From an uncultured Acetatifactor sp. (GTDB lineage: Bacteria; Bacillota; Clostridia; Lachnospirales; Lachnospiraceae): a DNA stretch of 60,514 nucleotides. Of the stretch, positions 18,854 to 28,516 are shown in pieces (the stretch's first letter is position 1; the number at the start of each line of letters is the position of its first letter). The notes beneath the pieces are model-generated. The model ran no database searches and had not been told where the DNA came from. It saw only the letters and a program-made list of their open reading frames with translations. A program made the translations under genes and the position numbers. The DNA lies in the NCBI GenBank assembly GCA_934394815.1, contig CAKRRD010000013.1:1-60514 (forward strand), given 5' to 3'.

Positions 18854-19186
18854 ATGGGTAAAAAAGAAAGCTATGAAGATGAAGAAATGACCGTTGAGCT
18901 GGAGCTGGAGGACGGCACCGTCGTCAACTGTGCCATCATTACCATTCTCACCGTAGAGGCTGAGGATTATATCGTACTGTTACCTCTGGATGAGGACGGT
19001 GAAAACGAAGACGGAGAAGTATGGTTCTACGGCTACTCCGAGAATCCGGAGGATCCGAACGAAGAGCCTATTCTCGCATATATTGAAGATGATGATGTCT
19101 ATGAAAAGGTTGCAGATGCTTTTGATGAATATCTGGACAGCTGCGAATTCGACGAAATCATCGACGATAACGATTCAGAGGATTAA
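18854..19186 (+). CDS. DUF1292 domain-containing protein
   Basis: The 110-residue, strongly acidic protein (Asp/Glu over a third) carries the DUF1292 core: MTVELELEDGTVVNCAI, YIVLLPLDEDG and EVWFYGY. In many Firmicutes such proteins are encoded near tRNA or recombination genes, but their function is unknown. It has a consensus promoter and AGGAGG 7 nt before the start. Its last 29 bp overlap, tail to tail, the end of the helicase gene, and its terminator lies inside that gene. Confidence 0.9.
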   Translation: MGKKESYEDEEMTVELELEDGTVVNCAIITILTVEAEDYIVLLPLDEDGENEDGEVWFYGYSENPEDPNEEPILAYIEDDDVYEKVADAFDEYLDSCEFDEIIDDNDSED

Positions 19187-21092
19187 GGAATCTGGAAGGG
19201 AACCTGGGGCGCTCTGCTGTACCTGTAAGGCAGAGAAGCTCCAGGTCTTTTTTTGCCCTGGTCATGGCCACATAAAAAAGTCGGCGTTCCTCTTCGCAAT
19301 GTTCCTCATCCCCGGCATCCCCGTGAGGAAATGTCTTCTCATTGCAATCCGGAATCCATACGTGATCAAACTCCAGTCCTTTGGCTCCATGCACGGTAAG
19401 CAGCCGGATCCCACTGTTTTCCACTTCCTCCCTTCCAACACGCTTTTCCCGTTCCTGTCTCTGCAGTCCTTCCCGGTAGACCTCCTGCGCCTCCTGCCAC
19501 TCTTCCAGATTTCTGTATTTTCCGGCATCCTCCGTGATAAACTCCAGTACTTCCATCCATTCCGTCAGATCCGTTTTTCCTTCCTGTGCAGCTCTGATCC
19601 GCAGATATTTCTCGTAACCGCAGGCTTTCCGCAGAAAAGGAATCGCCAGCTTCAGTTCCGTATTTTTTACAAATTCCATCTGTCGTATCCATAACCTGAC
19701 CGCTTTTATGGCCTTTTGCATCCCTTCGTCCCGGATTCCCAAGATCTGTTCCCCATAATATTTTTCCAGAGCCTGCAGGGACGCTTCCGTTCCGAAGGCC
19801 TCTCTGGAAATATTCCGGTAAGGTCTGTTACATACCCGCAGATAATCCGCCCTGACAGCGCTCCCCTGTGCGATCCGCAGATAAGCCAGAATATCCTGCA
19901 CGATAAAATGGTCATAGATATTCCTGCCTTTTTCTTTCATGGAAAAAGAAATGCCCTCTCCGGTAAGCCTTGCCGCCACGCTCTGCATGGCCAGATTCGT
20001 CCGAAACAGCACGGCACAGGTCTCCTCTTTTGTCCGTTCTTTCAGGCTTTGGATCAGATACCTCATTTGTTCCGGAGCCTCTCTGAATTCCCGGATTCTC
20101 ACCTGATATCTGTTCCGGTATCCGTCATCCGCTTTTGGATCCCCCAACTGTCGTCTGTGGGCTTCGCAGGGCTCCAGCTTCTTGGGAAAACGATCTTTAT
20201 TTTCCCCGATCACCGCCAGCGACGCTTCCACAATGTCCTGATGGCTGCGGTAATTTGTCCCAAGCAGGAGCTGTTTTGCACCGAATTCCTGTACAAACAG
20301 CTTCATACAGGCCGGTCTGGCTCCACGGAATCCGTAAATGGCCTGATCGTCATCCCCCACGGCAAACACATTTTTATGTTTTTCCGCCAGTATTTTTACA
20401 ATGCTGTACTGCCGGTAATTGATGTCCTGAAACTCATCAATCAGGAGATGTGCAAACCGATTCTGCCAGACAGCCCGCTGTGTGGCATCATTTTGTAAAA
20501 GTTCTTCACATTCCCTGAGCATATCATCGAAATCCAGTCCCCGGATGTCCTTTCTTGCCTTCTCATAGGCATCGAAGATCTGTGAAAAATATTCTCTCCA
20601 TTCCTGTGAAAGCTTCTTTGTGCTGTTTTCCGCATCGCCGGTATTTTTATAATAACCGATGGCCGCAAGAAAGCTTCCGGCAATATCCGTCATTTCCGCT
20701 GCGGATAATCTTTTACAGTTCTTTTGCTTCTTGAGAATGGGAAGAATCAGTGAATATTTTTGTCTGTCGCTTAATATATTGCCTGTTGAAATTCTGCCTG
20801 ACTTAAGCAGGATCTGATAGAATACGGAATGAAATGTTCCAAAATTGACGGTATGTGCTTCCTGTGGAGAGATCTGTGCAAAACGCTGCCTCATGGACAA
20901 AGCTGCTTCTCTGGTAAAGGTGATCACCAGAAGCTTCTCCGGGGCGATCTGCCGTTCCCGGAGCAGATACTGGATCCTCCGGGTGATGGTAAATGTCTTG
21001 CCGGAGCCGGGACCCGCCAGTAATAACAGCGGCCCCTCTCCGAACATTACAGCCTCCCGCTGGGAGGGATTGCAGTCTGTCAGATCAGACAT
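19158..21092 (-). CDS. UvrD/PcrA-type superfamily 1 ATP-dependent DNA helicase
   Basis: The 644 residues show SF1 helicase motifs in order: Q-motif NPSQREAV, Walker A AGPGSGKT, Ia [56 protein letters not shown] and [17 protein letters not shown]. It unwinds DNA with 3'-5' polarity by family knowledge. It is about 90 residues shorter than PcrA and may be a distinct paralog. ATG 21092 overlaps the gltX stop by 8 bp; a longer in-frame start would overlap gltX much more. Coupled with gltX. Confidence 0.92.
   Translation of the reverse strand: MSDLTDCNPSQREAVMFGEGPLLLLAGPGSGKTFTITRRIQYLLRERQIAPEKLLVITFTREAALSMRQRFAQISPQEAHTVNFGTFHSVFYQILLKSGRISTGNILSDRQKYSLILPILKKQKNCKRLSAAEMTDIAGSFLAAIGYYKNTGDAENSTKKLSQEWREYFSQIFDAYEKARKDIRGLDFDDMLRECEELLQNDATQRAVWQNRFAHLLIDEFQDINYRQYSIVKILAEKHKNVFAVGDDDQAIYGFRGARPACMKLFVQEFGAKQLLLGTNYRSHQDIVEASLAVIGENKDRFPKKLEPCEAHRRQLGDPKADDGYRNRYQVRIREFREAPEQMRYLIQSLKERTKEETCAVLFRTNLAMQSVAARLTGEGISFSMKEKGRNIYDHFIVQDILAYLRIAQGSAVRADYLRVCNRPYRNISREAFGTEASLQALEKYYGEQILGIRDEGMQKAIKAVRLWIRQMEFVKNTELKLAIPFLRKACGYEKYLRIRAAQEGKTDLTEWMEVLEFITEDAGKYRNLEEWQEAQEVYREGLQRQEREKRVGREEVENSGIRLLTVHGAKGLEFDHVWIPDCNEKTFPHGDAGDEEHCEEERRLFYVAMTRAKKDLELLCLTGTAERPRFPSRFLNPLNRYRR
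19202..19254 (+). terminator. Terminator embedded in the 3' end of the helicase gene
   Basis: ACCTGG (19202-19207) pairs with CCAGGT (19241-19246), with an inner TCTGC/GCAGA stem, followed by CTTTTTTT. It would stop DUF1292 transcripts, and it overlaps codons of the convergent helicase gene. Confidence 0.65.
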
Positions 21093-22545
21093 TTGCCTGT
21101 AATAACTCAATTCCTTTGCGGATTCTTGCAAGAGATTCCTCTTTGCCCAGAACTTCCATGATCTCCGTAGCACCGGCGGGGGTCATCTGCCTGCCGGATA
21201 CTGCAGTACGGATCGGCCACATAACGTAGCCGTTCTTGCAGCCCTTCTCCTCCACATATTTTACAAGAGTCTGATACAGCCCGTCATTGCTGTAATCCTC
21301 CTGTGCCTCCAGGATCGGAAGTAGGTCTTTTAATACCTCCAGAGAACTCTCTGCGGTAGTCTTCATCTTCTTATGTGTGTACATTGCCACATCGTACTCC
21401 GGAAGTTCCTCGAAGAAGTCTACCAGTCCGGCGATATCCGGGAATACTTCAATCCGGGTCTTTACCATGGCTGCGATCTTTTTCAGATCCAGAGGCTTAC
21501 TGATCGCCGCCTTCAGATAAGGCTCGGCCATCTCATAAAACTTATCGAAATCCATAGCCTTCAGATATTCACCGTTCATCCAGCGCAGCTTCACAATATC
21601 AAAGACTGCGGGGGACTTGCTGATACGATGGTAATCGAATTCCCTGATCAGTTCCTCCAGAGAGAAGATCTCACGGTTGTCCTCCGGGCTCCATCCCAGA
21701 AGTGCCACATAGTTCACGATAGCTTCGGTAAGGAATCCCTGCTCGATCAGATCTTCAAAGGAAGCATGTCCACTTCTCTTGGACAGCTTCTTGTGATTCT
21801 CATCGGTGATCAACGGCAGATGGATATATACCGGTACCTGCCAGCCGAACGCGTCATACAGACGTACATACTTCGGAGAGGAAGACAGATATTCGTTGCC
21901 TCGTACCACATGAGTGATATTCATGGTGTGGTCATCTACCACATTGGCAAAGTTGTAAGTAGGATAACCGTCGGATTTGATCAGGATCATATCATCCAGC
22001 TGGGAATTATCTACGGTAATGTCTCCGTATAGCTCATCATGGAAAGTGGTAGTACCTTCCCTGGGGTTATTCTGGCGGATGACAAAAGGCTTGCCTGCCG
22101 CAAGATTTGCCTCGATTTCTTCCCTGGACAGAGACAGGCAGTGCTTGTCGTATACAGTGATCTCTTTGCCGTCCACCACTTCGGTCTTCAGGGAAGCCAG
22201 TCTCTCCTTGTCACAGAAGCAATAGTATGCCTCGCCCTTATCGATCAGCTCCTTGGCATATTTCATATAGATGCCGGTCTTCATGCGTTCACTCTGCACG
22301 TAAGGACCATAGCCGCCGTCCTTGTCGGGGCCTTCATCATGTACCAGTCCGGTCTTCTCCAGGGTACGGTAGATGATCTCGGTAGCACCTTCCACATAAC
22401 GCTCCTGATCGGTATCTTCGATACGGAGCATAAAGTCTCCGCCGGCATGCTTTGCAATCAAAAATTCATATAATGCGGACCGCAGATTACCTACATGCAT
22501 CTTACCGGTAGGGCTGGGTGCGTATCTTGTTCTGATCTTTGTCAT
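21085..22545 (-). CDS. gltX: Glutamyl-tRNA synthetase
   Basis: This 486-residue class I synthetase charges tRNA-Glu, and often tRNA-Gln for later amidation in Firmicutes. Motifs: [12 protein letters not shown] (HIGH box) near residue 8, and KKLSKRSGH (KMSKS-like) near 240. The C-terminal helical anticodon-binding part is present. ATG 22545 has GAGGAG 3-4 nt upstream; the open frame continues 105 nt further up without a family match. It heads a short unit with the helicase gene. No T-box features are evident in the short upstream gap. Confidence 0.96.
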   Translation of the reverse strand: MTKIRTRYAPSPTGKMHVGNLRSALYEFLIAKHAGGDFMLRIEDTDQERYVEGATEIIYRTLEKTGLVHDEGPDKDGGYGPYVQSERMKTGIYMKYAKELIDKGEAYYCFCDKERLASLKTEVVDGKEITVYDKHCLSLSREEIEANLAAGKPFVIRQNNPREGTTTFHDELYGDITVDNSQLDDMILIKSDGYPTYNFANVVDDHTMNITHVVRGNEYLSSSPKYVRLYDAFGWQVPVYIHLPLITDENHKKLSKRSGHASFEDLIEQGFLTEAIVNYVALLGWSPEDNREIFSLEELIREFDYHRISKSPAVFDIVKLRWMNGEYLKAMDFDKFYEMAEPYLKAAISKPLDLKKIAAMVKTRIEVFPDIAGLVDFFEELPEYDVAMYTHKKMKTTAESSLEVLKDLLPILEAQEDYSNDGLYQTLVKYVEEKGCKNGYVMWPIRTAVSGRQMTPAGATEIMEVLGKEESLARIRKGIELLQANV

Positions 22546-22688
22546 TTTCTCCTCATTTCCGCAGGGAATCCATATCCGGGCTGCAGTCTTCCGGCGTACG
22601 CTTTCCTGCTTATATAATCCTGTCCGCTTCCTCTCAGAAAGCGAAACCACTTTCTTATTCTACCGCCTTTTTTCAAAAACTGCAACTA

Positions 22689-23339
22689 TTAAGACAAGGA
22701 TTTCGGATGGGGAAGATTCCATCGGAAATGCGCGGCCAGAAACCGGATTGCCATGACCACGAAGGCGGCGGTAAATACGGCGGGAAGTCTGCCAATGCTG
22801 CGGTACAGCCAGACACAGCAGATACCGCCCACCAGAGACGCGCAGGCGTAAATATGTTTTACAAAAATATAAGGTTCCACTCCCGCCATCATGTCACGCA
22901 TCAGTCCGCCGCCCACACCGGTAAGCATGCCAATGAACACCAGTAAAAAAGTATTGTCCGGATATCCGTTGTCAATGCCGGACATCACGCCCAGAGAGGT
23001 GAAGATTCCAAGTCCTATGGAGTCCATGATCAACATGGCCTTATCGTAAAAGTTTCCCAGTCTGCCGCTTAAAAGATCCTGCTTGATATAAAGCAGGACA
23101 AAAATAGCCAGTGCTGTAGCAACCGAAACACCCACATATACCGGTTTTTCCAGTGCTGAAGGGAGTTTTCCCAGAATCACATCTCTGGTCATACCACCCC
23201 CCACAGCCGTCACTACGCCCAGCACGCAGATGCCGAAGATATCCATTTGTTTCCGGATCCCCACCATGGCGCCCGATGCAGCAAAAGCGATGGTTCCCAG
23301 AATTTCCATAAAAAATATAATACTGTCCTGAATATTCAT
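22689..23339 (-). CDS. Trimeric intracellular cation (TRIC)-type channel family protein, UPF0126
   Basis: This membrane protein of about 216 residues has seven helices and two repeated glycine motifs, AVGGGMTRDVILG and GVGGGLMRDMMAG, which are the duplicated signature of bacterial TRIC/YadS proteins. Bacterial TRICs form homotrimeric K+-conducting channels. ATG 23339 is chosen because AGGAG lies 10 nt upstream and the first helix begins at once; an upstream in-frame ATG would add a basic leader. It is monocistronic, with the hydrogenase terminator behind its start. Confidence 0.92.
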   Translation of the reverse strand: MNIQDSIIFFMEILGTIAFAASGAMVGIRKQMDIFGICVLGVVTAVGGGMTRDVILGKLPSALEKPVYVGVSVATALAIFVLLYIKQDLLSGRLGNFYDKAMLIMDSIGLGIFTSLGVMSGIDNGYPDNTFLLVFIGMLTGVGGGLMRDMMAGVEPYIFVKHIYACASLVGGICCVWLYRSIGRLPAVFTAAFVVMAIRFLAAHFRWNLPHPKSLS

Positions 23340-23425
23340 AATGTGTTTTCTCCTAAAAGTTCTCCACGCTATTTTATAGTATCTTTCCCGAAATAACAAT
23401 ATCCTTTTTTATTTTTTCCCACAAT

Positions 23426-23453
23426 AAAACCGCCACGATAATGTGACGGTTTT
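23426..23453 (-). terminator. Terminator of the hydrogenase gene
   Basis: An 11-bp stem with one mismatch (23426-23436 with 23443-23453), A/T-flanked and usable in both directions. It sits 8 bp after the hydrogenase stop. Confidence 0.75.
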
Positions 23454-23460
23454 ATAATCA

Positions 23461-24990
23461 TTATTCTTTCTCCAGTTCCACCATTTCCTGATCCACGTTT
23501 TCATCCGGAACCTTTTTCTCCGCTTCGTTCTTGAACTTATCCACGGCTTTTGCGGCAACGGGAATGGCAATGTTGGTACCGGCTCCGGCGATACAACCTC
23601 CGGGACAGGCCATGCCCTCGATCAGGCAGCCGTTCATCTTGCCGGCCTTGGCCAGAAGCAGCGCCTTCTTACATTCCGCCAGGCTTTCCGCGTGTTGGAT
23701 ATTGACGGGAGTGCCTGGATAATATTTCTCGATGCAGTCCTTGATGGCATTGGCAACGCCGCCTGCCACACCATAACCTCTTCCTGCGGAAGTGGCATCC
23801 TTCATCTCATCCATGGCCTTGATTTCATCCAGTAAAATTCCCTTAGCCTCGAACATACCGGTCAGTTCCTCAAAGGTAATGACAAAATCCACATCAGAAC
23901 GAACCGTACGTCTGCTGGCTTCCAGCTTCTTGGACGCGCAGGGTCCGATAAATACCACGGAGGCCTCCGGATGCTCCTGTTTGATCAGCCGGGCTGTCGC
24001 CACCATAGGGGTCAGTTCATTACTGATCTTGTCAATCGTCTCGGGGAACAGATTCTTCGCCATTACTGACCAGGACGGGCAGCAGGAGGTCAGGGCAAAC
24101 TGCTGCTTACCAGTAGCAACTTCCTTCACATAGTGTTCTGCTTCCGCCATACATCCCATATCCGCACCCAGTGCTGTCTCGTAGACATCTGCAAAACCCA
24201 GTTCCTTTAGTGCGGTCTTGAACATTTCCGGGGTCACCCTGGGACCGAACTGTCCCGCAAAGGCCGGTGCCACCTGTGCAATGATGGTACGCCCGGACTG
24301 CATGGCGCGGATCAGCTGGAAGATCTGGGACTTGTCCGCAATAGCACCGAAGGGGCAGCTTACCATACACTGACCGCAGGACACGCATCTCTCATTATCA
24401 ATAACGGCTCTTCCCACATGATCCGACCTGATGGCCGCCACACCGCAGGCTGCCTTACAGGGACGTTCCTTGTGGCAGATGGCATCGTAAGGACAGATTT
24501 CACGGCATTTTCCGCACTTGATACACTTCTCCTGATCGATGACGGATTTTCCGTTTTTCATGGAAATCGCGCCCTTGGGGCAGACGCTCTGGCAGGGATG
24601 TGCCAGGCATCCCATACAGGAACTGGTTACCTCATAACGGTTCTCCGGGCAGGCATTGCATGCCGAAGGAATGACCTGCATCAGAGGGGGCTCATAATAT
24701 TTTTCGTCAATATTACTCTCTTCCAGCCCCTGGGTCAGATGACCGGGATGCTCACGATTCTCCGGACGTAAGCTCATACCCATAGCCAGACGGATACGTT
24801 CACGAATGATCGCTCTGTCACGGTAAACGCTCTCCCAGAACTCCGACTCCTCATAGTCTACGATCTTATACGGCAGAGCTTCCATATCATCCTTCAGATT
24901 TTTGGAATTGTAGGCCAGATTGGCCACTTCCTTAAACACCCTTCTTCTCCGCTGTCTTACCGGAGTATCAATCCCTCTCATGCTGCTCAT
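23461..24990 (-). CDS. Monomeric [FeFe] hydrogenase with N-terminal ferredoxin-like domains
   Basis: The 509-residue protein carries Cys-rich [4Fe-4S] motifs (an N-terminal cluster near 111-137; CIKCGKCREICP near 156; CVSCGQCMVSCP near 202), followed by the H-cluster domain with TSCCPSW (301-307), GPCASKKLEA (349-358) and MACPGGC (460-466), which supply the four cluster Cys. It would reduce protons or oxidise H2 with ferredoxin. The altered L1/L2 motifs and N-terminal layout match what I recall of clostridial group B enzymes. No maturase (HydEFG) is in the window. It is monocistronic, with its own promoter and terminator. Confidence 0.93.
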   Translation of the reverse strand: MSSMRGIDTPVRQRRRRVFKEVANLAYNSKNLKDDMEALPYKIVDYEESEFWESVYRDRAIIRERIRLAMGMSLRPENREHPGHLTQGLEESNIDEKYYEPPLMQVIPSACNACPENRYEVTSSCMGCLAHPCQSVCPKGAISMKNGKSVIDQEKCIKCGKCREICPYDAICHKERPCKAACGVAAIRSDHVGRAVIDNERCVSCGQCMVSCPFGAIADKSQIFQLIRAMQSGRTIIAQVAPAFAGQFGPRVTPEMFKTALKELGFADVYETALGADMGCMAEAEHYVKEVATGKQQFALTSCCPSWSVMAKNLFPETIDKISNELTPMVATARLIKQEHPEASVVFIGPCASKKLEASRRTVRSDVDFVITFEELTGMFEAKGILLDEIKAMDEMKDATSAGRGYGVAGGVANAIKDCIEKYYPGTPVNIQHAESLAECKKALLLAKAGKMNGCLIEGMACPGGCIAGAGTNIAIPVAAKAVDKFKNEAEKKVPDENVDQEMVELEKE

Positions 24991-25033
24991 ATCACATTAC
25001 CGCCTTTTGATATTTTTTTAACACACTAACCAT

Positions 25034-25062
25034 ATTAAACCATACTGCCACGGTAAAAGCAA
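25034..25062 (-). promoter_or_regulatory. Promoter of the hydrogenase gene
   Basis: Minus strand TTGCTT (25057-25062), 17-nt spacer, TTTAAT (25034-25039), upstream of the hydrogenase start at 24990. Confidence 0.55.
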
Positions 25063-25075
25063 GAAAAATATCAAT

Positions 25076-25110
25076 AAAAAACAGGATCCTCCATAGTTTC
25101 CGGAAGATCC
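25076..25110 (-). terminator. Terminator of tyrS
   Basis: A stem (25084-25092 with 25102-25110, one G-U pair) is followed on the minus strand by a T6 run. It lies 20 bp after the tyrS stop. Confidence 0.75.
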
Positions 25111-25129
25111 CGTCTGTGTGGTTCCTTAT

Positions 25130-26356
25130 TTATTTGCTCATAACGACTCTCTTGAAGTTCTTCTTACCTCTGCGGACCACCATGCCTTCTCCGTCGAACT
25201 GTTCGGGAGCATAAGCGGTCTTTACATCGGTGACCTTCTCATCCGCTACAACAACACCGCCCTGTTCTACCGCACGTCGTGCCTCACTGCGGGATGCGGA
25301 CAGTCCGGATTTTACCAGAACACCGAGAATATCGATCTTACCCTCGGTAAAGTCAGCCTCAGTCAGTTCGCTGGTAGGCATTTCTGCGGCATTGCCACCG
25401 GTAAACAGCGCTCTTGCACTCTCCTGTGCCTTCTTTGCTTCTTCCTCGCCGTGTACCAGATTGGTCAGCTCGTATGCCAGAATTTCCTTCGCCTGATTCA
25501 ACTGGCTGCCTTCCCATTTGTCCATCTCGTTGATCTTCTCCAAAGGCAGGAAGGTCAGCATACGCAGACACTTCAGGACATCGGCATCTGCCACATTTCT
25601 CCAGTACTGGTAAAACTCGAAAGGTGTGGTCTTGTTGGGATCCAGCCATACAGCACCCTTCTGGGTCTTACCCATCTTCTTGCCCTCGGAATTCAGCAAC
25701 AGAGTGATCGTCATGGCATAAGCATCCTTACCCAGCTTTCTGCGGATCAGTTCGGTACCGCCTAACATGTTGCTCCACTGGTCATCGCCTCCGAACTGCA
25801 TATTACAGCCGTATTTCTGGTATAAGGTCAGGAAATCAAAGCTCTGCATGATCATGTAGTTAAACTCTAAGAAGCTTAAGCCCTTCTCCATTCTCTGCTT
25901 GTAGCACTCTGCGGTCAGCATACGATTGACGCTGAAGTGTGCTCCCACATCTCTTAACAATTCCACATAATTCAGATTCAACAACCAGTCCGCATTGTTG
26001 ACCATCAGTGCCTTACCATCACTGAAATCAATAAAACGGCTCATCTGTTTCCTGAAGCAGTCTACGTTATGCTGAATGGTCTCCCTGGTCATCATGGTAC
26101 GCATATCGCTTCTGCCGGAAGGGTCACCGATCATTGCGGTACCGCCACCGATCAGGGCAATGGGCTTATTGCCTGCCATCTGCATTCTCTTCATCAGGCA
26201 CAGTGCCATGAAATGTCCCACATGAAGGCTGTCTGCGGTGGGATCAAAACCGATGTAGAAAGTAGCCTTTCCGTTATTGATCAGTTCCTTAATCTCCTCT
26301 TCATCTGTCAGCTGGGCCAACAATCCTCTTGCTTTCAATTCGTCAAATACTGTCAT
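25130..26356 (-). CDS. tyrS: Tyrosyl-tRNA synthetase
   Basis: This 408-residue class I synthetase of the bacterial TyrS type has the HIGH-like box in [12 protein letters not shown] (about 38-49), the tyrosine-pocket region [27 protein letters not shown], a KMSKS-like KMGKTQKGA near 230, and a C-terminal S4 RNA-binding domain from about 340. It attaches Tyr to tRNA-Tyr. It is preceded by a T-box leader and a consensus promoter and followed by a terminator, so it forms a single-gene transcription unit controlled by tRNA charging. Confidence 0.97.
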   Translation of the reverse strand: MTVFDELKARGLLAQLTDEEEIKELINNGKATFYIGFDPTADSLHVGHFMALCLMKRMQMAGNKPIALIGGGTAMIGDPSGRSDMRTMMTRETIQHNVDCFRKQMSRFIDFSDGKALMVNNADWLLNLNYVELLRDVGAHFSVNRMLTAECYKQRMEKGLSFLEFNYMIMQSFDFLTLYQKYGCNMQFGGDDQWSNMLGGTELIRRKLGKDAYAMTITLLLNSEGKKMGKTQKGAVWLDPNKTTPFEFYQYWRNVADADVLKCLRMLTFLPLEKINEMDKWEGSQLNQAKEILAYELTNLVHGEEEAKKAQESARALFTGGNAAEMPTSELTEADFTEGKIDILGVLVKSGLSASRSEARRAVEQGGVVVADEKVTDVKTAYAPEQFDGEGMVVRRGKKNFKRVVMSK

Positions 26357-26431
26357 TTTCGTTTTCTCCTTTACTGATTCCTTTTCCTCTGTATGCCTTT
26401 TCTGTTCTCAGGAACCGGCTCCAAAGACACT

Positions 26432-26739
26432 AAAAAAGCCCGCCCCTTTTTTCAAAAGGACGAGCTTAATCCACTCGTGTTACCACCTAATGTTCCCGCC
26501 AGACTCACATCTGACAGCTCAGTAAGTATCTATCAATACTCCGGCCGATATCGGTGCCTGCCGTCCTGATCTACTTGTTCGGGATCCGTGGACCCTTCCC
26601 TTTCCACCGGCTGCTCCGGGATGTATTCCTGCTCTGCTTCTGTGCGCCTCTCACCTGCCGGCTGCTCTCTGTCAGAAGTGGGGGAACAGTACTTCTTCCC
26701 TTCATTGCATTCTTCTTATAATATGTTTACGCTGAACAT
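26432..26739 (-). promoter_or_regulatory. T-box riboswitch of tyrS (tyrosine-specific)
   Basis: The leader has the T-box core TAGGTGGTAACACG (on the minus strand around 26472-26492), a terminator of 10 bp with G-U pairs (26435-26467) followed by a T6 run, and a long stem I. The specifier loop shows GAATACATCC with the Tyr codon TAC at 26623-26625. Uncharged tRNA-Tyr pairs with the specifier and with the T-box bulge, which stabilises the antiterminator and raises tyrS expression. Confidence 0.9.
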
Positions 26740-26745
26740 GAGCCT

Positions 26746-26774
26746 ATTATAGCCAGTTTCCGTTTTTCTGTCAA
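26746..26774 (-). promoter_or_regulatory. Consensus sigma-A promoter of the tyrS leader
   Basis: Minus strand TTGACA (26769-26774), 17-nt spacer, TATAAT (26746-26751): a perfect consensus. Transcription should begin near 26739 at the start of the T-box. Confidence 0.85.
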
Positions 26775-26812
26775 CACCCAAATTCCACTGTCGGCAGGAT
26801 CCGCCACCGAAT

Positions 26813-27826
26813 CTACTCTTCCGGCCAGGGCAGATGGGATACTTCCAGCTTCTTGTCCCGCAACATCAGTTCCTTCACCGCCTGATCCGCAGGCTTGCCG
26901 TCAAACAGTACTGCATTCACCTGTTCGATAATGGGAAGCTGGACATCATATTTTTTGGACAGTTCCATGGCAGCCTTGGCGGAATACACACCTTCTACCA
27001 CCATCTGTACTTCCTTCATGGCTTCCTCATAGGTCTTGCCCTGTCCGATGAGAATACCGGCGCGGCGGTTACGGGAATGCATGCTGGCGCAGGTCACGAT
27101 CAGATCCCCGATACCGGTCAGTCCGCAGAAGGTCTCGAAATTGCCGCCCATAGCGGTACCGAGCCTTGCGATTTCCGTAATGCCTCTGGTGATCAGCGCC
27201 GCCTTCGTATTATCTCCATAGCCCAGTCCGTCGGCGATACCGGCAGCCAGTGCCACCACGTTTTTCAGAGCACCACCCAGTTCAATGCCCAGTACATCCG
27301 GGCTGGTATAGACACGGAACACTTCGTTCATGAACAGATTCTGCACATATTCCGCACAGCTTTTGCTCTTTGAGCCCGCCACAATGGTAGTGGGAATTCC
27401 ACGGCTGACTTCCTCCGCATGGGTAGGTCCGGACAACACTGCTACCTGGGCCTGAGGGATCTCGTCTTCGATGATCTGTGCCTGGGTCATCAGGGTATGC
27501 TCCTCGATTCCCTTGGAGACACTGACGATCCTCTGTCCCTTCGCCACCAGCGGGCTGATGCGGTGTGCCGTGCTTCTGGTGTAGGAGCTTGCCACCGCCA
27601 TAACTAACAGATCCTTGCCCTCGATGGCCTGTTTGTCATCCGTCGTAAAGATCATATCCTCCGGAAGCTTTACTCCCGGCAGCATCTTATGCTCATGATT
27701 CTCCTGAAGCATCGTAATCTCCGCAGGAACCGCAGACCATACGGTTACTTCATGACCGTTCTTATGTAATACCACTGACAAACCGATGCCCCAGCTTCCA
27801 CCACCTAATATACATACTTTTGCCAT
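26813..27826 (-). CDS. gpsA: NAD(P)+-dependent glycerol-3-phosphate dehydrogenase
   Basis: The 337-residue enzyme reduces dihydroxyacetone phosphate to sn-glycerol 3-phosphate for phospholipid synthesis. It shows the Rossmann start CILGGGSWGIGLS (4-16), SGPTHAEEV (about 141), the catalytic-Lys region LGIELGGALKNVVALAAG and GDNTKAALITRG. Cytoplasmic. Its ATG follows plsY by 3 bp. PlsY uses its product, so the order der-plsY-gpsA places substrate maker and user in one operon. Confidence 0.96.
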   Translation of the reverse strand: MAKVCILGGGSWGIGLSVVLHKNGHEVTVWSAVPAEITMLQENHEHKMLPGVKLPEDMIFTTDDKQAIEGKDLLVMAVASSYTRSTAHRISPLVAKGQRIVSVSKGIEEHTLMTQAQIIEDEIPQAQVAVLSGPTHAEEVSRGIPTTIVAGSKSKSCAEYVQNLFMNEVFRVYTSPDVLGIELGGALKNVVALAAGIADGLGYGDNTKAALITRGITEIARLGTAMGGNFETFCGLTGIGDLIVTCASMHSRNRRAGILIGQGKTYEEAMKEVQMVVEGVYSAKAAMELSKKYDVQLPIIEQVNAVLFDGKPADQAVKELMLRDKKLEVSHLPWPEE

Positions 27827-27829
27827 AGC

Positions 27830-28516
27830 TTATTTGTCCTCCCCGGAAATCTCCTCCTGCACTTCTGCAGACTTCTTATTCTTAATCAGATAGGTCTTTC
27901 TCTCGTTTCCATGGATCAGACGGACGATATTCTGTCTGTGCTTCCAATATGCCATAACGGTCAGGAATGCAGTGATGGCATACATTTCATACAGCTGCGA
28001 CTGTGGCATGGTACCGAACAGTCCCATCTGTCCGCAGACTACCATCTGGATCATAAATCCGGCATATACCAGCAGTGATCCCAGAGACACATAATGTGTA
28101 GTCAGGAAAGTACCGAAGAACAATACCACACCCATCACAATGAAATAGGGGTGGAATGACAGAATCAGTCCTGCGGTGGCAGCGATTCCCTTTCCGCCCT
28201 TGAATCCCATATAAAACGGGAAGTTGTGTCCGATAATGGCTCCCGCGCCGGTATACAGGCACAGCAGATAAATATTTTCCGGATGCCCGGTGCTGAATAA
28301 GGCTCTGGTAATGCACACGGCGATGATACATTTCAGGCAGTCTCCCGCCAGCACGATCAGTCCTGCCTTGGTTCCCAGTACTCTTAAGGCATTGGTGGTA
28401 CCGGCATTGCCGCTTCCGTACTTACGGATATCAATTCCCTTTGCCTTTCCGTAAAAGTATGCGGTCTGAAACAGGCCGAACACATAGCCGATGAGTAAAC
28501 AGATAACACGTTCCAT
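27830..28516 (-). CDS. plsY: Acyl-phosphate:glycerol-3-phosphate acyltransferase
   Basis: The 228-residue membrane enzyme transfers acyl groups from acyl-phosphate to glycerol 3-phosphate, making lysophosphatidic acid. Motifs: GSGNAGTTNALRVLG near 36-50 and GHNFPFYMGFKGGKGIAAT near 97-115, as in PlsY; about five membrane helices. A basic and acidic C-terminal tail of some 30 residues (KNKKSAEVQEEISGEDK) extends past the usual end. It overlaps the der stop by 1 nt, and gpsA follows. Confidence 0.96.
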   Translation of the reverse strand: MERVICLLIGYVFGLFQTAYFYGKAKGIDIRKYGSGNAGTTNALRVLGTKAGLIVLAGDCLKCIIAVCITRALFSTGHPENIYLLCLYTGAGAIIGHNFPFYMGFKGGKGIAATAGLILSFHPYFIVMGVVLFFGTFLTTHYVSLGSLLVYAGFMIQMVVCGQMGLFGTMPQSQLYEMYAITAFLTVMAYWKHRQNIVRLIHGNERKTYLIKNKKSAEVQEEISGEDK

